A stretch of 64,000 nt of DNA from Serratia liquefaciens (GTDB lineage Bacteria; Pseudomonadota; Gammaproteobacteria; Enterobacterales; Enterobacteriaceae). Shown in pieces: positions 51,676-61,042 of this stretch (its first letter is position 1; each line of letters starts with the position of its first letter). The position numbers and the translations under genes were made by a program. The notes beneath the pieces were generated by a model, which made no database searches, was not told where the DNA came from, and saw only the letters and a program-made list of their open reading frames with translations. The stretch lies in assembly GCF_027594825.1 (NCBI RefSeq), contig NZ_CP088930.1, positions 2,231,019 to 2,295,018 on the forward strand, read 5' to 3'.

Positions 51676-51695
51676 GCCCGGCCACCGTGCCGGGC
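51676..51695 (+). terminator. Hairpin after exuT
   Basis: GCCCGGC-CACCGT-GCCGGGC, a perfect 7-bp stem followed by GTTCC. The short T content suggests only partial termination before exuR. Confidence 0.4.
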
Positions 51696-51781
51696 GTTCC
51701 CCGGAGGCCACTGGCAGCTCTGCCGGATAAGTGGTATAACAAATCCATGGCCATGTGCCCCCTATCCAAAGAGCATTCACT

Positions 51782-52558
51782 ATGGAATTCACTGAAACCA
51801 GACGCCTGTATCAGCAACTGGCCGCCGAGCTTAAACAGCGTATCGAAAGCGGCCGATACCCGGTGGGCGATAAACTGCCGGCCGAGCGCTACATTGCCGA
51901 AGAGATGAACGTCAGCCGTACCGTAGTGCGCGAAGCGATCATCATGCTGGAAGTGGAAGGCTACGTCGACGTACGCAAAGGCTCCGGGATCCACGTGATG
52001 TCCAACCAGCAAAAGCATCTGGTGGTGCCGGGCGACAGCATTGAGTTTGCCACCGCCGGGCCCTTCGAGCTGCTGCAGGCGCGCCAGCTGATTGAAAGCA
52101 ACATCGCCGAATTCGCCGCGACCCAGGTTACCAAGCAGGACATCGTCCAACTGATGGAGATCCAGGAACAGGCTCGCAAGGAAGATCGCTTCCGCGACTC
52201 TCAGTGGGATCTGAAATTCCACGTGCAGGTGGCGCTGGCCACTCAGAACACCGCCATGGCTACCATCGTGGAAAAAATGTGGGTTCAGCGGGTGAATAAT
52301 CCTTACTGGATCAAGCTGCATGAGCACATCGACAATCGTTCGATCGCCAGCTGGTGCGACGATCACGATCAGATCCTCAAGGCATTGATACGTAAAGATC
52401 CTTACGCCGCCAAGTTGGCCATGTGGCAGCACCTGGAAAACACCAAGCAAATGCTGTTCAACGCCACCAGCGACGATTTTGAATATAACGCCGACCGCTA
52501 CCTGTTCGCCGATAACCCGGTAGTGCATCTCGATGGGGTAGCCGCCGAAAATAAATAG
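51782..52558 (+). CDS. exuR: Hexuronate operon repressor ExuR (GntR family)
   Basis: A 258-residue GntR/FadR-subfamily repressor. The winged helix (about 8-75, [21 protein letters not shown]) is followed by an all-helical FCD ligand domain. It represses uxaCA and exuT, and hexuronates relieve this. Length equals E. coli ExuR. The ATG at 51782 matches E. coli; nine codons upstream are in frame. Confidence 0.95.
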   Translation: MEFTETRRLYQQLAAELKQRIESGRYPVGDKLPAERYIAEEMNVSRTVVREAIIMLEVEGYVDVRKGSGIHVMSNQQKHLVVPGDSIEFATAGPFELLQARQLIESNIAEFAATQVTKQDIVQLMEIQEQARKEDRFRDSQWDLKFHVQVALATQNTAMATIVEKMWVQRVNNPYWIKLHEHIDNRSIASWCDDHDQILKALIRKDPYAAKLAMWQHLENTKQMLFNATSDDFEYNADRYLFADNPVVHLDGVAAENK

Positions 52559-52743
52559 CCCAGGCGGTCAAAAATCGTCGGGTTATGTCAGGTATTGTAA
52601 AATCCGCTGAATCGATGCCTGAACGGCGATTTGCCGTGTAGTATTTCACCGCTGGCAACGTAGATTTCCCTGTTGCCAATCGTGCTATTTTGGTAAAGTT
52701 GAGCCACTTTTTTACCCTCTGCTACGGGGCGGGACGCGAATAC

Positions 52744-53190
52744 ATGCGCTGGTTGTTTGCCATGCTTATTGCTCTTTTTTGCTGGACCGATTCGGTCTCC
52801 GGCCAAAAGCTATGCGCGGCACCTTCCAAAGCAACCCCTACGTCGCTGAGCAGTTTACCTTCGCTCTCAGATCCGTTGCTTTCCCCTTACGACCAGGTTT
52901 ATCGGTCACCGGCAGAGCTGCAGCGAAAAAAACCGGGTAAATTGCCGTTGTTATTGCCACGGTTGCATTCCTTCTCCGGCTCGCTGTCGACCTGCGCCCA
53001 ACTACCGCCGGTCTATACCCTGGCCGCAGAGCTGGGCCACCGCACCAAACTCCCGCGCCAGAACTCACCTGCGCTCAACCGGCTTGCCCAGGTCAACTGG
53101 ACGCTGCACACCCCGCAGCAGCAAAACAGGCTAGGCGGCTGGAAAGAAAGTAATATGCTTTACCGTGGCACGCTGACTTACCACTCATGA
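52744..53190 (+). CDS. Hypothetical secreted protein
   Basis: A 148-residue open frame that I do not recognise. The first 20 residues (MRWLFAMLIALFCWTDSVSG) look like a signal peptide; the rest is basic, proline, leucine and serine rich, without obvious motifs except two cysteines (C24 and one near 81). GGGGCGGGA lies about 12 nt upstream. It fills an otherwise empty 770-nt gap between exuR and yqjA. A longer frame from 52690 in phase is possible. It may be a genuine lineage-specific periplasmic protein or a chance frame. Confidence 0.45.
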   Translation: MRWLFAMLIALFCWTDSVSGQKLCAAPSKATPTSLSSLPSLSDPLLSPYDQVYRSPAELQRKKPGKLPLLLPRLHSFSGSLSTCAQLPPVYTLAAELGHRTKLPRQNSPALNRLAQVNWTLHTPQQQNRLGGWKESNMLYRGTLTYHS

Positions 53191-53330
53191 CCGGTGTCGC
53201 ACCGACTAGAATCCACTAAAAAGCAACGCCGTTTCATCATTATCAGCAGCCAGCATCGCCCGCGCGTTTTCGGCCCACACCCGATCAGCCGCTGAGATAA
53301 AAACAAACAATGACGTTTTAGGAACACCGG

Positions 53331-54011
53331 ATGGACATCATTAAAGAACTGTTACATGCCTTATGGCAGCAGGATTTTGAGACGCTGGCGAACCCTTCGC
53401 TGGTCTGGACCCTCTACGTGCTGCTGTTTATGATCCTGTTTTTGGAAAACGGTCTGCTGCCGGCCGCCTTTCTGCCTGGGGACAGCCTGCTGATCCTGGT
53501 CGGCGTCCTGATCGCCAAAGGCACCATGAATTTCCCGCTCACCATCCTGATCCTGACCGTCGCCGCCAGCCTGGGGTGCTGGGTCAGCTACATACAGGGC
53601 AAGTGGCTCGGCAATACCCGAACGGTACAGGGCTGGCTGTCGCACCTGCCGGCTCATTATCATCAACGGGCGCACCAGCTGTTCCACCGCCACGGGCTTT
53701 CCGCCCTGCTGGTCGGTCGTTTCCTGGCGTTTGTCCGCACCCTGCTGCCGACCATTGCCGGCCTGTCTGGTCTGAGCAATGCCCGCTTCCAGTTCTTTAA
53801 CTGGATGAGCGGCCTGCTGTGGGTGGTGATCCTCACCTCGCTGGGCTTTGCTCTGGGCAAAACCCCGGTCTTCCGCAAGTATGAAGATCAACTGATGTTC
53901 TGCCTGATGCTGCTGCCGCTGGTGCTGCTGGTCGTCGGGCTGGTCGGCTCGCTGATCGTCTTGTGGCGCAAGAAACGCGCCGATAGCCAGGACCAGGGGA
54001 AAGGGGCGTGA
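53331..54011 (+). CDS. yqjA: DedA-family membrane protein YqjA
   Basis: A 226-residue inner-membrane protein of the DedA family. The residues shown to be essential in E. coli YqjA are all kept: E39, D51, R130 and R136, in [15 protein letters not shown] and GRFLAFVR. YqjA supports alkaline tolerance and proton-dependent functions, and DedA proteins have been linked to lipid-carrier recycling. The stop codon overlaps the start of mzrA, so the pair is translationally coupled. Confidence 0.95.
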   Translation: MDIIKELLHALWQQDFETLANPSLVWTLYVLLFMILFLENGLLPAAFLPGDSLLILVGVLIAKGTMNFPLTILILTVAASLGCWVSYIQGKWLGNTRTVQGWLSHLPAHYHQRAHQLFHRHGLSALLVGRFLAFVRTLLPTIAGLSGLSNARFQFFNWMSGLLWVVILTSLGFALGKTPVFRKYEDQLMFCLMLLPLVLLVVGLVGSLIVLWRKKRADSQDQGKGA

Positions 54012-54382
54012 TGATCAAGCGCCCGCGCTGGCAGTACATGTTGCTGATTGCGCTCGCCTTGTTGGCGCTTGCCACGCTGTTGGTGCCCTGCATGGTGCGC
54101 ACCGAGAGCGAACTGCGCATCCGTGCGGGCCAGCAAGGCCTTTCGCTGCCTGACGGTTTTTATGTCTATCAGCGACTGGATCAGCGCGGTATCCGCATCA
54201 AAAGCATTACCCCGGAAGGCGACGGCCTGGTGATCCGCCTGGACTCGCCGGAACAGCAGTTGCTGGCGCGCGAGGCCTTGCAAACTATTCTGCCGCCGGG
54301 GTACATCATTGCCCTGAGCGAATCCCCAGTACCCACTCACTGGGTGCGCGAATTTGCGCGCTCCCCCCTTAATCTGGGATAA
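54011..54382 (+). CDS. mzrA: EnvZ/OmpR modulator protein MzrA
   Basis: A 123-residue inner-membrane protein with a basic N-terminus, one membrane helix (about residues 9-28) and a periplasmic domain with IKSITPEGDGLVIRLDSPEQQ. In E. coli MzrA binds EnvZ and links the Cpx response to EnvZ-OmpR. The start ATG 54011 overlaps the yqjA stop (TGATGA); a GTG three bases earlier is also possible. The C-terminal region is more divergent than the core. Confidence 0.9.
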   Translation: MIKRPRWQYMLLIALALLALATLLVPCMVRTESELRIRAGQQGLSLPDGFYVYQRLDQRGIRIKSITPEGDGLVIRLDSPEQQLLAREALQTILPPGYIIALSESPVPTHWVREFARSPLNLG

Positions 54383-54602
54383 TACCCTTTCATATGAAGG
54401 GGTTTCCTTTCATATCATCGCCCTGTTCAATTAATCATCACTCAACACTGAACCGGGGCGGATTCTTTGGGGTCTTCACGATTTATGACTATGCTCAAGG
54501 TTAGCGTCAGTCAGCCACGTAAGACTCCTGTCGCACTGCCCCTGTCGGCAGTCAGGAAAGCGGATACGTGCCAACGCATCCCAATAACAAGGAATTGATA
54601 GC

Positions 54603-54974
54603 ATGAAATTACGCCAATCTATGTTACTGGCTCTCCCATTCTTCGTCTTCCCGGCCCTGTCATTTGCGGCTGAGGGCGGCTGTGCCGCCAAAGCGCAAGA
54701 GATTCAAAAACAGATCGATTACGCCACCCAGCACGGCAATACTCACCGCGTCGCCGGGTTGAAAACGGCGCTGAGCGAAGTGCAGACAAATTGCACCGAA
54801 GCCGGTCTGCAGGCCGATCGCCAGAAAAAAATCGATGAGAAGCAAAGCAAGGTAGCCGAACGTCAGCAGGAGCTGAAAGAAGCTCAGCAGACCGGCAATC
54901 TGGACAAAGTGGCCAAGAAACAGAAAAAGCTGGCTGAAGCTCAAGCCGAGCTTAAGCAAGCCCAAGCGGAATAA
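54603..54974 (+). CDS. yqjC: DUF1090 periplasmic protein YqjC
   Basis: A 123-residue secreted protein. A signal peptide (1-22, ending SFA) is followed by a mature part with two cysteines (in GGCAAK and TNCTEA) and a long charged helix rich in K, Q, E and A (about 75-123), likely a coiled coil. It matches E. coli YqjC. The function is unknown. AAGGAATTGATAGC precedes the ATG. It starts the yqjC-D-E-K run. Confidence 0.9.
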   Translation: MKLRQSMLLALPFFVFPALSFAAEGGCAAKAQEIQKQIDYATQHGNTHRVAGLKTALSEVQTNCTEAGLQADRQKKIDEKQSKVAERQQELKEAQQTGNLDKVAKKQKKLAEAQAELKQAQAE

Positions 54975-55138
54975 TTTTTTTACACTAGCGGATTTATCGC
55001 TGAGAGCCGCACCATGCGGGATTTTTACCGCATTTAAAATAGATGCTTAGTGATATCAGCTACCCATCGGCCCTTTGCTCCGGCGAAAAAATCCGCTATG
55101 TTAAAAGTCTGTCTCAGTTAACGTCAAGGAATTATCAC

Positions 55139-55444
55139 ATGGCACATGATTCAAATGCAGAAAACTTACGCGCTGAACTTAAATCCTTAGCCGATACGCT
55201 GGAAGAAGTGTTGAACTCTTCCACCGATAAACCAAAAGCCGAACTGGAAAAGCTGCGCTCCAAAGCTGAAGGCGCGCTGAAGGATACTCGTGCTCGCCTG
55301 AGCGATGCCGGGGACAAACTGGCTTCTCAAACCAAACAGATCGCCGGCCAGGCGGACGAGTATGTTCGTGATAATCCGTGGACCGGTATCGGTATCGGCG
55401 CTGCCGTCGGTGTGGTGCTGGGCGTTCTGTTAGCGCGCCGCTAA
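55139..55444 (+). CDS. yqjD: ElaB/YqjD family (DUF883) membrane-anchored ribosome-associated protein
   Basis: A 101-residue protein. It has an amphipathic helical N-terminal part (AELKSLADTLEEVLNSS) and a C-terminal membrane helix (WTGIGIGAAVGVVLGVLLARR). E. coli YqjD sits in the inner membrane, binds ribosomes in stationary phase and is RpoS controlled. The ATG at 55139 follows AAGGA; a 32-codon extension lacks similarity. It ends 2 nt before yqjE. Confidence 0.94.
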   Translation: MAHDSNAENLRAELKSLADTLEEVLNSSTDKPKAELEKLRSKAEGALKDTRARLSDAGDKLASQTKQIAGQADEYVRDNPWTGIGIGAAVGVVLGVLLARR

Positions 55445-55446
55445 TT

Positions 55447-55851
55447 ATGGCTGAACAACAACCGCAAGTTCGTGCACAGGGCCCCGCCAAGGGGGTCCTG
55501 GACGTCGGCCAGCGCATCATCACTATTCTGGTCGGTATGGTGGAAACCCGTGTCCGTCTGGCAGTGGTCGAGCTGGAAGAGGAGAAAGCCAACCTCATTC
55601 AGTTGCTGATCATGGCCGGCATGACGCTGTTGTTCACCGCGTTTGGCCTGATGAGCCTGTTGATCCTGATTTTCTGGGCCATCGATCCTATCTACCGTCT
55701 GATGGCGTTAGGGGCCACTACCGGGGTGCTGTTGTTCCTGGCGGTATTCGGTGCCATTTGGACACTGGTCAAGGCCCGCCGCTCCACGTTGCTGGGTGCT
55801 ACGCGCAAACAGCTGGAAATCGACCGTTCCGAGCTGGAGGACGAAAAATGA
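55447..55851 (+). CDS. yqjE: Phage holin family/DUF1469 membrane protein YqjE
   Basis: A 134-residue membrane protein with two long hydrophobic segments (about 55-75 and 80-105) between charged ends. VETRVRLAVVELEEEKANLIQLL is typical of the YqjE (Act-206-like) family. The function is unknown. It starts 2 nt after yqjD and overlaps yqjK (ATGA), so the three are cotranslated. Confidence 0.92.
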   Translation: MAEQQPQVRAQGPAKGVLDVGQRIITILVGMVETRVRLAVVELEEEKANLIQLLIMAGMTLLFTAFGLMSLLILIFWAIDPIYRLMALGATTGVLLFLAVFGAIWTLVKARRSTLLGATRKQLEIDRSELEDEK

Positions 55852-56135
55852 ATCGTCGCCGCTATCTGGAATGGAGAAAAGAGAAGCTCATCCGCAAGAT
55901 CCAGCAGCAAAGGCTGGATCTTGCGGAAAACAAAACGTTGTGGCTGGAAAAGACCGAGCGCATTGACCGCGGCTGGCAAACGATTTTCGGCCTGCGCAAA
56001 TACCTGGTGATCGGTTCCAGCGTGATGGCCCTGTACGGTATTCGCCATCCGAGCAAGCTGATCCGCTGGTCGCGTCGCGCCTTCGGTGCTTTTGGCACTA
56101 TCCGTTTGATCCAGAAAACCTTTTCCAACAAATAA
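55848..56135 (+). CDS. yqjK: YqjK-like family protein
   Basis: A 95-residue very basic protein. It opens NRRRYLEWRKEKLIRKIQQQRLDL and has one weakly hydrophobic stretch near residues 48-62. It matches E. coli YqjK in place and pattern. The function is unknown. The start ATG overlaps the yqjE stop by 4 nt. Confidence 0.9.
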   Translation: MNRRRYLEWRKEKLIRKIQQQRLDLAENKTLWLEKTERIDRGWQTIFGLRKYLVIGSSVMALYGIRHPSKLIRWSRRAFGAFGTIRLIQKTFSNK

Positions 56136-56236
56136 CCTTTCGCAGTTCCTTCAATTCTTCCGTTGTTAAGCCCGCCTTTTCACAGAAAATGCCCGTTTCT
56201 GTCGGTGAAGGCTGGGCAACATTCTGATTCCCCTCT

Positions 56237-56301
56237 CTTTGTTAGCAGGCTAAAGATTCAGTTTTTTTGAAAAAATACGACAGTTTTACTTGCTAACAAA
56301 G
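56237..56301 (+). promoter_or_regulatory. Inverted repeat upstream of yqjF (candidate YhaJ control region)
   Basis: CTTTGTTAGCA (56237-56247) and TGCTAACAAAG (56291-56301) are perfect 11-bp inverted arms 43 nt apart. The left arm is itself part of the dyad TTAGC-AG-GCTAA (56242-56253). A near copy of that dyad lies between yhaJ and yhaK. The region 56136-56429 is otherwise empty. Confidence 0.55.
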
Positions 56302-56429
56302 CGTGCGCTTCCCGATTAACATTCATTCCATCGACACGAAACGGGCAGGACAGGGTCAGATACCCGGCATACCGCCCATCGACATGAAAACGCCAAGACT
56401 GGCAAACAAAAATCACTTTGGAGTAAATG

Positions 56430-56825
56430 ATGAAAAAATTAGAAGATACAGGTTTGCTGGTTGCGCGTATTTTGATGCCGATTCTGTTTATCGTGGCAGG
56501 CTACGGCAAAATGGGTGATGCCTATGCCGGAACCCAACAGTACATGCAATCGATGGGCGTGCCTGGCTTCTTGCTGCCACTGACCATCCTGCTGGAATTT
56601 GGCGGCGGTCTGGCAATCTTGTTCGGTTTCCTGACTCGCACCGTGGCGCTGTTCACCGCCGGTTTTACCGTGCTGACCGCGTTACTGTTCCATACTAACT
56701 TTGCTGAAGGCGTAAACCAGCTGATGTTCATGAAGAACCTGACCATCGCCGGTGGTTTCCTGGTACTGGCTGTTGCCGGCCCGGGCGGTTTCAGCATCGA
56801 CCGTCTTTTGAACAAAAAGTGGTAA
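56430..56825 (+). CDS. yqjF: DoxX family membrane protein YqjF
   Basis: A 131-residue protein with four membrane helices, of the DoxX family. ARILMPILFIVAGYGKMG and PLTILLEFGGGLAILFGFLTR match E. coli YqjF. In E. coli its promoter responds to nitroaromatic breakdown products through YhaJ. Of two adjacent ATGs the second has the better spacing (6 nt) from GGAG. A palindromic hairpin follows before yqjG. The biochemical role is unknown. Confidence 0.92.
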   Translation: MKKLEDTGLLVARILMPILFIVAGYGKMGDAYAGTQQYMQSMGVPGFLLPLTILLEFGGGLAILFGFLTRTVALFTAGFTVLTALLFHTNFAEGVNQLMFMKNLTIAGGFLVLAVAGPGGFSIDRLLNKKW

Positions 56826-56844
56826 GCTTTTAATACCGACACAG

Positions 56845-56874
56845 GGGTCCGGCATGCCGGACCCTTCTGCTTTT
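56845..56874 (+). terminator. Palindromic hairpin between yqjF and yqjG
   Basis: GGGTCCGGCATGCCGGACCC (56845-56864), a perfect 20-nt palindrome, followed by TTCTGCTTTTT. It may partly terminate yqjF transcripts. Confidence 0.6.
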
Positions 56875-56899
56875 TCACTCGGACACGAAGGAGATCCCC

Positions 56900-57886
56900 A
56901 TGGGACAACTCGTCGATGGCGTTTGGCAAGACATCTGGTATGACACCTCATCCACCGGAGGCCGTTTCAAGCGCTCAACCTCTCAGTTCCGCAACTGGGT
57001 GACCGCCGACGGTCAGCCGGGCGAACACGGCGTCGGAGGTTTTAAAGCGGAGAAAGATCGTTATCACCTGTACGTTTCACTTGCCTGCCCTTGGGCGCAT
57101 CGCACTCTGCTGATGCGTAAATTGAAAGGGCTGGAGCAGATCGTTCCTGTTTCTGTGGTACATCCGCTGATGCTGGAAAACGGCTGGACCTTCGGCACCG
57201 ATTTCCCTGAAGCGACCGGCGATGACCTCTATCACTCAGATTTCCTCTACCAGCTTTACCTGCGCGCCGACCCGCATTACACCGGCCGTGTGACCGTACC
57301 GGTGCTGTGGGACAAGCAGCAGCAGGCCATCGTCAGCAATGAATCCGCCGATATTATTCGCATGTTCAACAGCGCATTCGATGGCGTTGGCGCGCGCGCC
57401 GGCGACTATTATCCTGCAGAGCTGCGCGGGAAAATTGATGAGCTGAACGGCTGGATTTACGACCTGGTGAACAACGGGGTGTATAAGGCCGGCTTTGCCA
57501 CCAGCCAGGAAGCCTATGACGAAGCGGTACACGGGGTATTCGACGCCCTGGCGCGGCTGGAGCAAATTCTGGGACAACAGCGTTATCTGACGGGCGATCG
57601 CCTGACTGAGGCTGACCTGCGCCTGTGGACCACGTTGATACGCTTCGATCCGGTGTATGTTACCCACTTTAAGTGCGACAAACACCGCATCAGCGATTAC
57701 CTCAACCTGTACGGCTTCCTGCGTGATATCTACCAGATGCCAGGCATGGCCGAAACGGTCAGTTTGCCGCACATCCGCAATCACTATTATCGCAGCCACG
57801 CCACCATCAATCCGCACGGCATCATTTCGATTGGGCCGGCGCAGGATCTCGATGAACCACACGGTCGCGACACGCGTTTCGGTTAA
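56900..57886 (+). CDS. yqjG: Glutathionyl-hydroquinone reductase YqjG
   Basis: A 328-residue xi-class glutathione transferase that reduces glutathionyl-hydroquinones. The catalytic cysteine C63 is in ACPWAHRTLL. The C-terminal domain carries YLTGDRLTEADLRLWTTLIRFD and HKISDY-like HRISDYLNLYGFLRDIYQ. AAGGAG precedes the ATG. It lies with yqjF, matching E. coli; both fit a role in handling aromatic or quinone electrophiles. Confidence 0.95.
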   Translation: MGQLVDGVWQDIWYDTSSTGGRFKRSTSQFRNWVTADGQPGEHGVGGFKAEKDRYHLYVSLACPWAHRTLLMRKLKGLEQIVPVSVVHPLMLENGWTFGTDFPEATGDDLYHSDFLYQLYLRADPHYTGRVTVPVLWDKQQQAIVSNESADIIRMFNSAFDGVGARAGDYYPAELRGKIDELNGWIYDLVNNGVYKAGFATSQEAYDEAVHGVFDALARLEQILGQQRYLTGDRLTEADLRLWTTLIRFDPVYVTHFKCDKHRISDYLNLYGFLRDIYQMPGMAETVSLPHIRNHYYRSHATINPHGIISIGPAQDLDEPHGRDTRFG

Positions 57887-57892
57887 CGACAA

Positions 57893-57921
57893 GCTCCCCT
57901 TTGCCTGCGGCAAGGGGGAGC
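57893..57921. terminator. Strong hairpin between yqjG and yhaJ
   Basis: A 13-bp stem, GCTCCCCTTTGCC / GGCAAGGGGGAGC (one G-T pair), with a TGC loop, between convergent genes and 2 nt short of the yhaJ stop codon. No clear T-run. Confidence 0.55.
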
Positions 57922-57923
57922 GC

Positions 57924-58829
57924 TTACTGACGCTCCAATTGGGTGAACAGCCTTGGGATCTCGCGCAGGAACCAGGCCTTCGCTTCGCCCATGCTGTCGC
58001 GCCGCCAGGCCATGATAATGTCAACTTCACGGCTGTATTCCGGCCCCACCACTCGCAAGCGCCCTTCTTCGATATCTTTCTCGACCATCGGGTAAGGCAT
58101 GGTCGCCACGCCCAGACCGGCCAACAGCGCCAAACGTTTGTCTTCAATGGTGCTCACCGTCAGACGCTGCTGCTTATCCAGTAATTGTACGGTCAATACC
58201 GGGCGTTCCCTGGCGGTATCCGCTACCGCAATGCCACGGTATTTCACCCGCGTAGCTTCGGCCAGCGGCTCCGGCTCCAGATGGATCGGATGGTCCGGCG
58301 CGGCTACGTACATGCTCGTCACTTTGTACAATTTACGAGTGTTGATTTCTGACGAGGCACGAAAGTGCATGTCCGGGGCGATAACGATATCGGCGCGCCC
58401 CTGCTCCAACCGCTCCCAGGCCCCGGCCAGCACCTCAGTGAAGATAGACACCTGGGTATTGGCTTTCAGCGCCAGCTTATCGACCAGCGGAAACAGCTTG
58501 CTTGGCGGCGACAACGCTTCGCTGACGATAGTCAGATGCGTTTCCCAGCCGCGCGCCAGTGCCTCGGCGTCGGTGGTCAACTTATCCGCCGCCTCCAGCA
58601 GCACTCGTCCACGATCCAGCAGCATGCGGCCGACATTGGTGAATTTGGTTCGGTGGCCGGAGCGGTCGAACAGCACCACGTCCAATTCTTCTTCCAATTT
58701 TTGCATGGTGTAGCTGAGCGCCGAGGGTACGCGCCCCAGCTCATCGGCTGCCGCAGCAAAGCTGCCACGTCGGTCGATCGCATCCATAACCCTTAACGCC
58801 TCAAGCGTTAACGCCCGATCTCTGGCCAT
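57924..58829 (-). CDS. yhaJ: LysR-family transcriptional regulator YhaJ
   Basis: A 301-residue LysR regulator. The helix-turn-helix (about 10-45) opens TLEALRVMDAIDRRGSFAAA, followed by a periplasmic-binding-like sensor domain (about 95-300). The match to E. coli YhaJ is close throughout, including GLGVATMPYPMVEKDI and IMAWRRDSMGEAKAW. YhaJ activates yqjF in response to trihydroxytoluene-like compounds and quinones. It is divergent from the pirin gene yhaK, with a shared dyad between them. Confidence 0.93.
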   Translation of the reverse strand: MARDRALTLEALRVMDAIDRRGSFAAAADELGRVPSALSYTMQKLEEELDVVLFDRSGHRTKFTNVGRMLLDRGRVLLEAADKLTTDAEALARGWETHLTIVSEALSPPSKLFPLVDKLALKANTQVSIFTEVLAGAWERLEQGRADIVIAPDMHFRASSEINTRKLYKVTSMYVAAPDHPIHLEPEPLAEATRVKYRGIAVADTARERPVLTVQLLDKQQRLTVSTIEDKRLALLAGLGVATMPYPMVEKDIEEGRLRVVGPEYSREVDIIMAWRRDSMGEAKAWFLREIPRLFTQLERQ

Positions 58830-58868
58830 CGAATCTCTCTGTCAGGAAATTTGAATATGCCGACCAGA

Positions 58869-58880
58869 TTAACTGGCTAA
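58869..58880. promoter_or_regulatory. Dyad between yhaJ and yhaK, similar to the yqjF site
   Basis: TTAACTGGCTAA, identical at 10 of 12 positions to TTAGCAGGCTAA upstream of yqjF. Together they suggest a TTAnCnGGCTAA operator, most plausibly bound by YhaJ. Confidence 0.45.
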
Positions 58881-58936
58881 CAATCCGGCGTCCAGATGCT
58901 TACCATTTAGATAATGAATTTAGAGAGCCGATTGCC

Positions 58937-59638
58937 ATGATTACATGCAGAACAGCAAAACAATGCGGGCAAGCTGACTTTGGTTGGCTGCAGGCTCGCT
59001 ACACCTTTTCTTTTGGACATTACTTCGATCCCAAGCTGATGGGTTACGCCTCGCTGCGGGTGCTCAATCAGGAAGTCCTGGCGCCGGGCGCAGCCTTGCA
59101 GCCGCGCACTTATCCGAGCGTGGACATTCTGAATCTGATCCTGCAGGGCCAGGCGGAATACCGCGACAGCGAGGGCAACACAGTGAGCGCCAAGGCCGGC
59201 GAGGCTTTGCTGCTGGCCACCCAGCCAGGGCTGAGTTACAGCGAACAGAACGCCAGCAACGACACGCCGCTGACCCGTCTGCAACTGTGGTTGGATGCCT
59301 GCCCAGACACCAATAACGAGCGTGTGCAACACCTGGTACTGCCGACCAGCGGCGTGACGCTGCTGGCCTCGCCGGACGGTGCTCAGGGGAGCCTGCAACT
59401 GCGCCAACAGGTGTGGATCCACCATCTGGATTTACAGGCCGGTGAGCAGCAGACGCTGGCGTTGAACGGACCCCGTGCGTACCTGCAGTCGATTCACGGC
59501 ACCATCGAAGCCCAAGGCAATAACCACGATGGCCAGAGCCTGACGTGCGGTGATGGAGCATTTATCCACGAGGAGAACCGTCTGACGATCCGCGCCAAAA
59601 CGCCACTGCGCGCGTTGCTGATCGATCTGCCGGTCTGA
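58937..59638 (+). CDS. yhaK: Pirin-like bicupin protein YhaK
   Basis: A 233-residue bicupin. The first cupin (about 15-120) has RVLNQEVLAPGAALQPRTYPSVDILNLILQG; the second (about 140-230) has IHHLDLQAGEQQTLALNG. E. coli YhaK is a pirin-family cytosolic protein proposed to sense reactive oxygen species; metal-site histidines of true pirins are largely lost. It is divergent from yhaJ, as in E. coli, and ends at a bidirectional terminator shared with rnpB. Confidence 0.92.
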   Translation: MITCRTAKQCGQADFGWLQARYTFSFGHYFDPKLMGYASLRVLNQEVLAPGAALQPRTYPSVDILNLILQGQAEYRDSEGNTVSAKAGEALLLATQPGLSYSEQNASNDTPLTRLQLWLDACPDTNNERVQHLVLPTSGVTLLASPDGAQGSLQLRQQVWIHHLDLQAGEQQTLALNGPRAYLQSIHGTIEAQGNNHDGQSLTCGDGAFIHEENRLTIRAKTPLRALLIDLPV

Positions 59639-59653
59639 GTCACATCCTGAAAG

Positions 59654-59690
59654 GAAAAAACCCCGCGTAACTTGCGTTACGCGGGGTTTT
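59654..59690. terminator. Bidirectional terminator of rnpB and yhaK
   Basis: An A-run, CCCCGCGTAAC-TTGC-GTTACGCGGGG, then TTTTCTTT. Read on the minus strand this is the rnpB terminator with a run of T; on the plus strand it ends yhaK. Confidence 0.92.
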
Positions 59691-59698
59691 CTTTATAG

Positions 59699-60075
<377 letters not shown>

Positions 60076-60082
60076 GGCGCGG

Positions 60083-60111
60083 ATAGTAGCGTTGCGCTCA
60101 CGGCAGGTCAA
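60083..60111 (-). promoter_or_regulatory. rnpB promoter
   Basis: On the minus strand, TTGACC (60111-60106), a 17-bp spacer and TACTAT (60088-60083), with GC-rich sequence before the start near 60076. It directly follows the end of rsmI. Confidence 0.8.
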
Positions 60112-60116
60112 CCGCT

Positions 60117-60980
60117 TTACTGTTCTTGTTGCTCCAATGCGTATTTATACAACGCATTTTTCTTCACGCCGTGGATCTCCGCCGCCAGCGCGGCCGCCTT
60201 TTTCAACGGTAATTCTTTTTGCAGCAGCGCCAGGGTCCGCAACGCCTCCAGCGGCAGTGCATCTTCCTGTGCTTTGTGGCCTTCAACGATCAGCACCATC
60301 TCGCCGCGACGACGCACTTCGTCTTCCTGCACCCAGGCCAGCAATTCGCCGACCGGCGCACCGGTAATGGATTCCCAGGTTTTGGTCAGCTCACGCGCCA
60401 GCACCACGTAACGCTGCGGCCCCCACACGGTCACCATGTCTTGCAAACTTTCCAGCAGACGGTGGGTTGATTCGTAGAAAATCAGCGTGCGCGGTTCCTC
60501 TGCCAGCGCCATCAGCGTATCCTTACGCCCCTTGGTTTTCGCCGGCAGGAACCCTTCGTAACAGAAGCGGTCTGAAGCCAGACCGGCAGCGCACAGCGCG
60601 GTGGTTGCCGCACAGGCGCCCGGCAGCGGTACCACGCGGATACCGGCTTCGCGGCAGCGGCGCACCAGGTGGTAGCCGGGATCGTTAATCAAGGGCGTAC
60701 CGGCGTCGGAAACCAGCGCAATGCTCTGGCCTTCCTGCAATTTCGCCAGCAGTTGATCTGCCTTTTGCTGTTCGTTATGGTCATGCAACGCAAACAACCG
60801 CGCGCTAATCGCAAAGTGTTGCAACAGCAACCCGGTATGGCGCGTGTCCTCCGCCGCAATCAGATCAACGCTTTTCAGTACCTCTAACGCACGGTGGGTA
60901 ATATCCCCTAAATTGCCGATTGGGGTGGGCACCACATACAGCGTTGATGCAGAAATGACTGATTGTTGGTGTTGATTCAT
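60117..60980 (-). CDS. rsmI: 16S rRNA (cytidine-1402-2'-O)-methyltransferase RsmI
   Basis: A 287-residue tetrapyrrole-methylase-fold enzyme that 2'-O-methylates C1402 of 16S r[48 protein letters not shown] and [12 protein letters not shown] are family signatures. It is divergent from lpoA with only 62 nt between, and lies upstream of rnpB on the same strand, as in E. coli. Confidence 0.96.
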   Translation of the reverse strand: MNQHQQSVISASTLYVVPTPIGNLGDITHRALEVLKSVDLIAAEDTRHTGLLLQHFAISARLFALHDHNEQQKADQLLAKLQEGQSIALVSDAGTPLINDPGYHLVRRCREAGIRVVPLPGACAATTALCAAGLASDRFCYEGFLPAKTKGRKDTLMALAEEPRTLIFYESTHRLLESLQDMVTVWGPQRYVVLARELTKTWESITGAPVGELLAWVQEDEVRRRGEMVLIVEGHKAQEDALPLEALRTLALLQKELPLKKAAALAAEIHGVKKNALYKYALEQQEQ

Positions 60981-61042
60981 TGTTTCATCCGGATTGCCGA
61001 TTTAATATTAAGCATCTTGAAAAAAACATCACTGGATACAGT

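Noticed and set aside
54391..54414. CATATGA-containing short inverted repeat after mzrA
   Set aside because: The arms are shifted and short; no T-run or known motif, so no claim is made.
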